Shown here in pieces: positions 60,618-64,000 of a stretch of 64,000 bases of DNA. Position 1 is the stretch's first letter, and every line of letters begins with the position of its first letter. Location: assembly GCA_964409355.1 (NCBI GenBank), contig CAYPDC010000001.1:1-64000 (forward strand). The letters run 5' to 3'. The notes under the pieces are model-generated. The model was not told where the DNA came from and did not search any database. It worked only from the letters and a program-made list of their open reading frames with translations. The translations under genes were made by a program, and so were the position numbers. The stretch is from PCC-10605 sp964409355 (GTDB lineage Bacteria > Cyanobacteriota > Cyanobacteriia > Cyanobacteriales > Cyanobacteriaceae).

Positions 60618-62039
60618 ATGCCCGGAACTCCCCAAGAAGTCTTGAAAATGATTCAAGATCAGAATATTAAAATGATCGACCTCAAATTTATCGATTTACC
60701 CGGCACTTGGCAACATTGTACATTCTACCACGATCAAATTGATGAGTCTTCCTTCGTCGATGGTGTAGCCTTTGACGGTTCAAGTATTCGTGGTTGGAAA
60801 GCGATTAATGATTCTGACATGGCAATGGTTCCTGATCCTAGCACCGCATGGATCGATCCTTTCTATGCAGAACCCACTTTGAGTATGATTTGTCGTATCA
60901 AAGAGCCTCGTACTGGAGAATGGTATTCCAGAGATCCTCGTAGTATTGCAGCGAAAGCGATCGAATACTTAGGTTCTACGGGTATCGGCGATACAGCTTA
61001 TTTTGGTCCTGAAGCAGAATTTTTTGTTTTTGATGATGTCCGTTTTGATCAAACCGAGAACAAAGGTTACTACTATGTGGACAGTAAGGAAGGACGTTGG
61101 AATTCTGGGCGAGTGGAAGAAGGTGGGAATTTAGGATACAAACCGGGTTACAAACAAGGTTATTTCCCTGTTGCCCCCATGGATACCATGCAGGATATAC
61201 GCACGGAAATGCTTTTAACTATGGCAGAATGTGGAGTTCCCATCGAAAAACATCACCATGAAGTAGCTACGGGGGGACAAAATGAGTTAGGAATCAGGTT
61301 TGCTACTTTAGTAGAATCTGCTGATTATTTGATGACTTATAAGTATGTAGTTAAAAACGTTGCTAAAAAATACGGCAAAACTGCAACTTTCATGCCCAAA
61401 CCTCTTTTCAATGATAATGGTTCTGGGATGCACACTCACCAATCTATTTGGAATCAAGGTGTGCCTCTGTTTGCAGGGGATCAATACGCTGGTTTAAGTG
61501 AAATGGCTTTATACTACATAGGAGGTATTTTAAAACACGCTCCCGCCCTTTTAGCCTTTACTAATCCTACCACTAACTCTTATAAGCGTCTAGTTCCGGG
61601 TTTTGAAGCTCCTGTTAACTTAGCTTACTCTCAAGGTAATCGTTCCGCTTCTGTGCGTATTCCTTTATCGGGACCGAATCCGAAAGCAAAACGTTTAGAG
61701 TTTCGTTGCCCTGATGCTACCAGTAACCCTTATTTAGCCTTTGCGGCGATGCTTTGTGCTGGTATTGACGGTATTCAAAATAAAATCCACCCCGGTGAAC
61801 CTTTGGACGTTGATATTTACGATCTTTCTCCTGAAGAATTAAGTAAAGTTCCTTCCACCCCCGGTTCTTTAGAACAGGCTCTCGAAGCCCTAGAGAATGA
61901 TAGCGAATTTTTAACCAAAGGTGGTGTTTTTAGTGACGAGTTTATCAACAACTGGATTGAGTACAAGCTAGATAATGAGGTTAACCCTATGCGTCTGCGT
62001 CCCCATCCTTATGAGTTTGCCTTGTATTATGACGTTTAA
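60618..62039 (+). CDS. glnA: Type I glutamine synthetase (GlnA)
   Basis: GlnA makes glutamine from glutamate and ammonia and is the main nitrogen-assimilation enzyme. The 473-aa protein has FVDGVAFDGSSIRGW, the GPEAEFFVFD metal-binding strand, KHHHEVATGGQNELG, the FNDNGSGMHTHQSIW loop and NRSASVRIPLSG. It is of the prokaryotic dodecameric type. An ideal ribosome binding site, AGGAG at 60604-60608, is nine bases from the ATG, and an NtcA promoter precedes it. In Synechocystis the enzyme is inhibited by small Gif proteins; none is encoded here. Confidence 0.98.
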   Translation: MPGTPQEVLKMIQDQNIKMIDLKFIDLPGTWQHCTFYHDQIDESSFVDGVAFDGSSIRGWKAINDSDMAMVPDPSTAWIDPFYAEPTLSMICRIKEPRTGEWYSRDPRSIAAKAIEYLGSTGIGDTAYFGPEAEFFVFDDVRFDQTENKGYYYVDSKEGRWNSGRVEEGGNLGYKPGYKQGYFPVAPMDTMQDIRTEMLLTMAECGVPIEKHHHEVATGGQNELGIRFATLVESADYLMTYKYVVKNVAKKYGKTATFMPKPLFNDNGSGMHTHQSIWNQGVPLFAGDQYAGLSEMALYYIGGILKHAPALLAFTNPTTNSYKRLVPGFEAPVNLAYSQGNRSASVRIPLSGPNPKAKRLEFRCPDATSNPYLAFAAMLCAGIDGIQNKIHPGEPLDVDIYDLSPEELSKVPSTPGSLEQALEALENDSEFLTKGGVFSDEFINNWIEYKLDNEVNPMRLRPHPYEFALYYDV

Positions 62040-62079
62040 TCTTAATCTTTTTTTTGTTTGATAACTTCTCTCTTTCTTT

Positions 62080-62106
62080 TGGAGGCATTTATGCCTCTTT
62101 TTTTGT
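62080..62106 (+). terminator. glnA terminator
   Basis: A perfect short hairpin (GAGGCA-TTTA-TGCCTC at 62082-62097) is followed by a T-run, about 40 bases after the glnA stop. It is a strong intrinsic terminator. Confidence 0.85.
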
Positions 62107-62118
62107 TTAGTTCAATAT

Positions 62119-62128
62119 AGACATCTCC
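62119..62128. repeat. Terminal half of MITE-A
   Basis: AGACATCTCC matches the MITE-A end exactly, followed by a related CATAAA sequence, but no second end is found. A fragment. Confidence 0.45.
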
Positions 62129-62262
62129 ATAAAAGAGTTTTATTTAGTAATAAATCTGAGGTTATTTTGCGAGGCAAGTATTACCCCTTTTCCCCACCTC
62201 GTCAGAGGCTCATTACTCATTACTCAACCCTCACCGGCCAATGGACGCATTGAAAGCAAACC

Positions 62263-62562
62263 CTAATTAAGAGATGATTGCCAAATTTTCCAACCCCCAA
62301 TACATAAAGTAATATTCCCAATAACGGTAGTCAAAGCCTGAATGGTAACTAACCATTGCCATGATTGTGCATTGTCAAATAAATGCCATGTACAAGCACA
62401 CATTGCACTAATTAAAGCGGGTAACATTCCATAAGCCAACCAATACCAACTGCGATCGCTGCTTACTTCTCCATAACGCCACACAAACCAAATTGCTGCC
62501 ATCCATTCAATAACACTAGAAACATGAACCATCCATGTAGCAACTGAAAGAGTGTGCATCAT
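62263..62562 (-). CDS. DUF2499 (Ycf49-like) membrane protein
   Basis: The 99-aa protein has three membrane helices and the DUF2499 pattern: HTLSVATWMVHVSSVIEWM, IWFVWRYGE, MLPALISAMCACTWHLFDN and TVIGNITLC. The family includes algal Ycf49 and cyanobacterial homologues; its role is unknown but its distribution suggests photosynthetic membranes. The ATG at 62562 has GAGG seven bases upstream and is favoured over the next ATG three bases later. Confidence 0.85.
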   Translation of the reverse strand: MMHTLSVATWMVHVSSVIEWMAAIWFVWRYGEVSSDRSWYWLAYGMLPALISAMCACTWHLFDNAQSWQWLVTIQALTTVIGNITLCIGGWKIWQSSLN

Positions 62563-62620
62563 TATCAATCCTCAAATAAGCTAGTTTGTTGATTTTTATT
62601 TTAAATTCGAGCAATTTCTA

Positions 62621-63451
62621 TTATATTGTTTTTCGAATTCTGGTGTAAAAATCCCTCATTACTTCGATAAAAGAACTATCTTGATACCAAAATTGAGGAT
62701 AATCTCCTGCTTTTTTGATTACTATAGCCGGAATAGCACTAGAGGAATTAGCTGGTAAATGCTTTGGTATTCTTTTTTCTCCTTGCCAAAATTCTTTTTG
62801 ATTTAGGTTGCTATTAGCTGTTACTAAAATTGGTTTAGTATAATAGGACTCTACGGGTTCTGGCACTACATTCTCTGTGGTTAATCCTTGAGATAAAATT
62901 TGACCAAGGGGCGATCGCATCAATTCTTGATGAAGTTTCTCTCTGGAAAGTCCACGCAACTCAAATAGTAAAAAAGGATCTTGATCAACAGCTGAAGCGA
63001 TAAGATAATAGACTCCAGCTATATGTTTACATGGATTAGACCAATCTGGGCAAGAACAATCTGTTTCAAAATCTTTACTATTATAGGGAAGTAAATGCAA
63101 CTTGAATTTTTGAGCAAAAACTTCCTCTATGTTGTCTGGCATTTCATTCATTAACAATTTACTGACAAAACTGGCTTGAGAAGAAAGAAATGCGATCGCC
63201 CTTTCCCAGTCTTTCTCAGAAATTGGAGTTAAAGAGATTTGAGTTTTATATAAAGGTTCTTTATATACGCCAAAATAAAGATTAATTGAACCTCTAACTT
63301 TTGCTGTGATTTTTCCCTTAGTAATTTTATACTCTTTAATTTTTCCATTATTGGCATAACTACGCCCCCGACTTAATCTGCCTGAATCAGTAAAAGATTC
63401 TAACGCTTCGATAAAACGTTGTCCCCACCATGTTTTGCTAAATTTACTCAT
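62621..63451 (-). CDS. SWIM zinc-finger protein
   Basis: The 276-aa protein begins MSKFSKTWWGQRFIEALESF, has GRLSRGRSYANNGKI, and carries a SWIM zinc finger (about residues 130-145, CSCPDWSNPCKH with the CxC..CxH ligands). Proteins of this family often sit next to SNF2-type helicases and may help them bind DNA or protein; no helicase gene is in the window. The ATG at 63451 is the family-like start, 11 codons inside a longer frame. Confidence 0.85.
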   Translation of the reverse strand: MSKFSKTWWGQRFIEALESFTDSGRLSRGRSYANNGKIKEYKITKGKITAKVRGSINLYFGVYKEPLYKTQISLTPISEKDWERAIAFLSSQASFVSKLLMNEMPDNIEEVFAQKFKLHLLPYNSKDFETDCSCPDWSNPCKHIAGVYYLIASAVDQDPFLLFELRGLSREKLHQELMRSPLGQILSQGLTTENVVPEPVESYYTKPILVTANSNLNQKEFWQGEKRIPKHLPANSSSAIPAIVIKKAGDYPQFWYQDSSFIEVMRDFYTRIRKTI

Positions 63452-63623
63452 ACTACAAGAATTAGTAATGAACAATGATTGCACTTTATATTGTAAAACT
63501 TGATTTTCAAGAAACGTAATAAAAATTTACATTTCCTTAAGAAAGGATAGCATTAACCACCAAAGATGATAATATAATCTACCAATTAGAAAAATCTAGT
63601 TTAGCAAGGAACTATTAATCACA

Positions 63624-63761
63624 ATGGAAGCAATGATGTTATTGGCTAAATTACCAGAGGCTTATGAAATTTTCAAGCCTTTAGTAGATGTGTTGCCTGT
63701 TATCCCCTTATTCTTCTTATTATTGGCTTTTGTCTGGCAAGCCGCCGTCGGTTTCAGATAA
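63624..63761 (+). CDS. psbK: Photosystem II protein PsbK
   Basis: PsbK is a single-helix subunit beside CP43. The 45-codon gene encodes MEAMMLLAKLPEAYEIFKPL, then VDVLPVIPLFFLLLAFVW and QAAVGFR. The eight-residue leader is normally removed at the LAKLPEAY border, and the mature protein keeps the strongly conserved VDVLPVIP and the FVWQAAVGFR end. AAGGA lies at 63606-63610. It is too short for most gene finders but is certain. Confidence 0.96.
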   Translation: MEAMMLLAKLPEAYEIFKPLVDVLPVIPLFFLLLAFVWQAAVGFR

Positions 63762-63787
63762 ACTGCTTTTTTCATCTCTATCACACT

Positions 63788-63838
63788 AACCCGTGTTGGT
63801 GAGTTAATCACGACATGGGTTTTTGTTTTTGATAAAGA
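63788..63838 (+). terminator. Probable psbK terminator
   Basis: AACCCGTG (63788-63795) pairs with CATGGGTT (63824-63831) with one G-T pair, and a T-rich run follows. It lies about 27 bases after the psbK stop. The loop is long, so confidence is moderate. Confidence 0.55.
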
Positions 63839-63983
63839 GTAGGGATTAGGAAAGTTTTTAGTTCTCTTACTTCTCGTCGTGAATAAATTATTCTTGAAAA
63901 AGGTTTCGGGTAGCAGGTGTTGGGTTAGATTAAAACTGTTAATTTATAACAATTACATTTTTTAAAATAATTAAAATCATAGC

Positions 63984-64000
63984 TATAGCAATCAGGAATC
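63984..64000. repeat. MITE-B, cut by window end
   Basis: The last 17 bases, TATAGCAATCAGGAATC, match the left end of MITE-B at 16114. The remainder lies outside the window. Confidence 0.6.

Overview
The window is chromosomal DNA of a low-GC cyanobacterium, most likely a unicellular type near Cyanobacterium/Geminocystis (inference from the proteins and base composition). Direct evidence is the set of photosystem genes (psaM, psaC, psbZ, psbK), a phycobilin lyase subunit (cpcE), a flavodiiron protein (flv3), CCB-type and CPP1-type assembly factors, Ycf49-like and DUF4912 proteins, an NtcA-type glnA promoter, and a great many HIP1 palindromes (GCGATCGC). Two tRNA genes are present: tRNA-Phe, cut by the left edge, and tRNA-Glu. 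No rRNA and no CRISPR array were seen.

Layout. 0-3 kb: tRNA-Phe, msrB, a helix-hairpin-helix protein, psaM and a WecA-like transferase. 3-15.3 kb: a signalling block with two tandem-kinase proteins (one half and one fully pseudokinase), a secreted COP23-like protein, a MASE1 hybrid histidine kinase, and a very large CBS-GAF-GAF-PAS histidine kinase whose first GAF domain has both cysteines of a DXCF cyanobacteriochrome. 15.4-29 kb: yraN, flv3, divergent hypE/hypD, photosynthesis assembly factors, DUF4912, a DUF1400 hydrolase, a peptide-type substrate-binding lipoprotein and an EAL protein. 29-37.6 kb: a decayed fetB, a sugar nucleotidyltransferase, ridA, psaC, guaB3, an S1-domain protein and psbZ. 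37.6-46.5 kb: ribH, two DUF29 genes, a membrane protein with a 54-bp in-gene repeat, gatD, mutS2, purB, a 36-codon membrane-protein gene and tRNA-Glu.

46.5-55.7 kb is the accessory part. It holds a lone TnpB element, cydB without cydA, a deleted IS4-type transposase, nested MITEs, a compact sulfide/persulfide oxidation set (persulfide dioxygenase, rhodanese, TauE/SafE exporter, SQR), and a graveyard of a repeat-interrupted gene plus truncated hicA and hicB. 55.7-64 kb returns to core genes: cpcE, a carboxyl-terminal protease, a devA-like ATPase, accC, glnA, Ycf49-like, a SWIM protein and psbK.

Throughout, intergenic DNA is filled with dispersed elements: at least three MITE-like families, a 3'-flank repeat of about 100-150 bp, a GGGTTGAACA palindrome, and heptanucleotide tandem repeats. 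The strongest leads are the kinase/pseudokinase pair, the DXCF photoreceptor kinase, the sulfide island within mobile debris, the TnpB element beside an orphan cydB, and the 36-aa membrane protein. All functional calls come from reading motifs; no database search was run.
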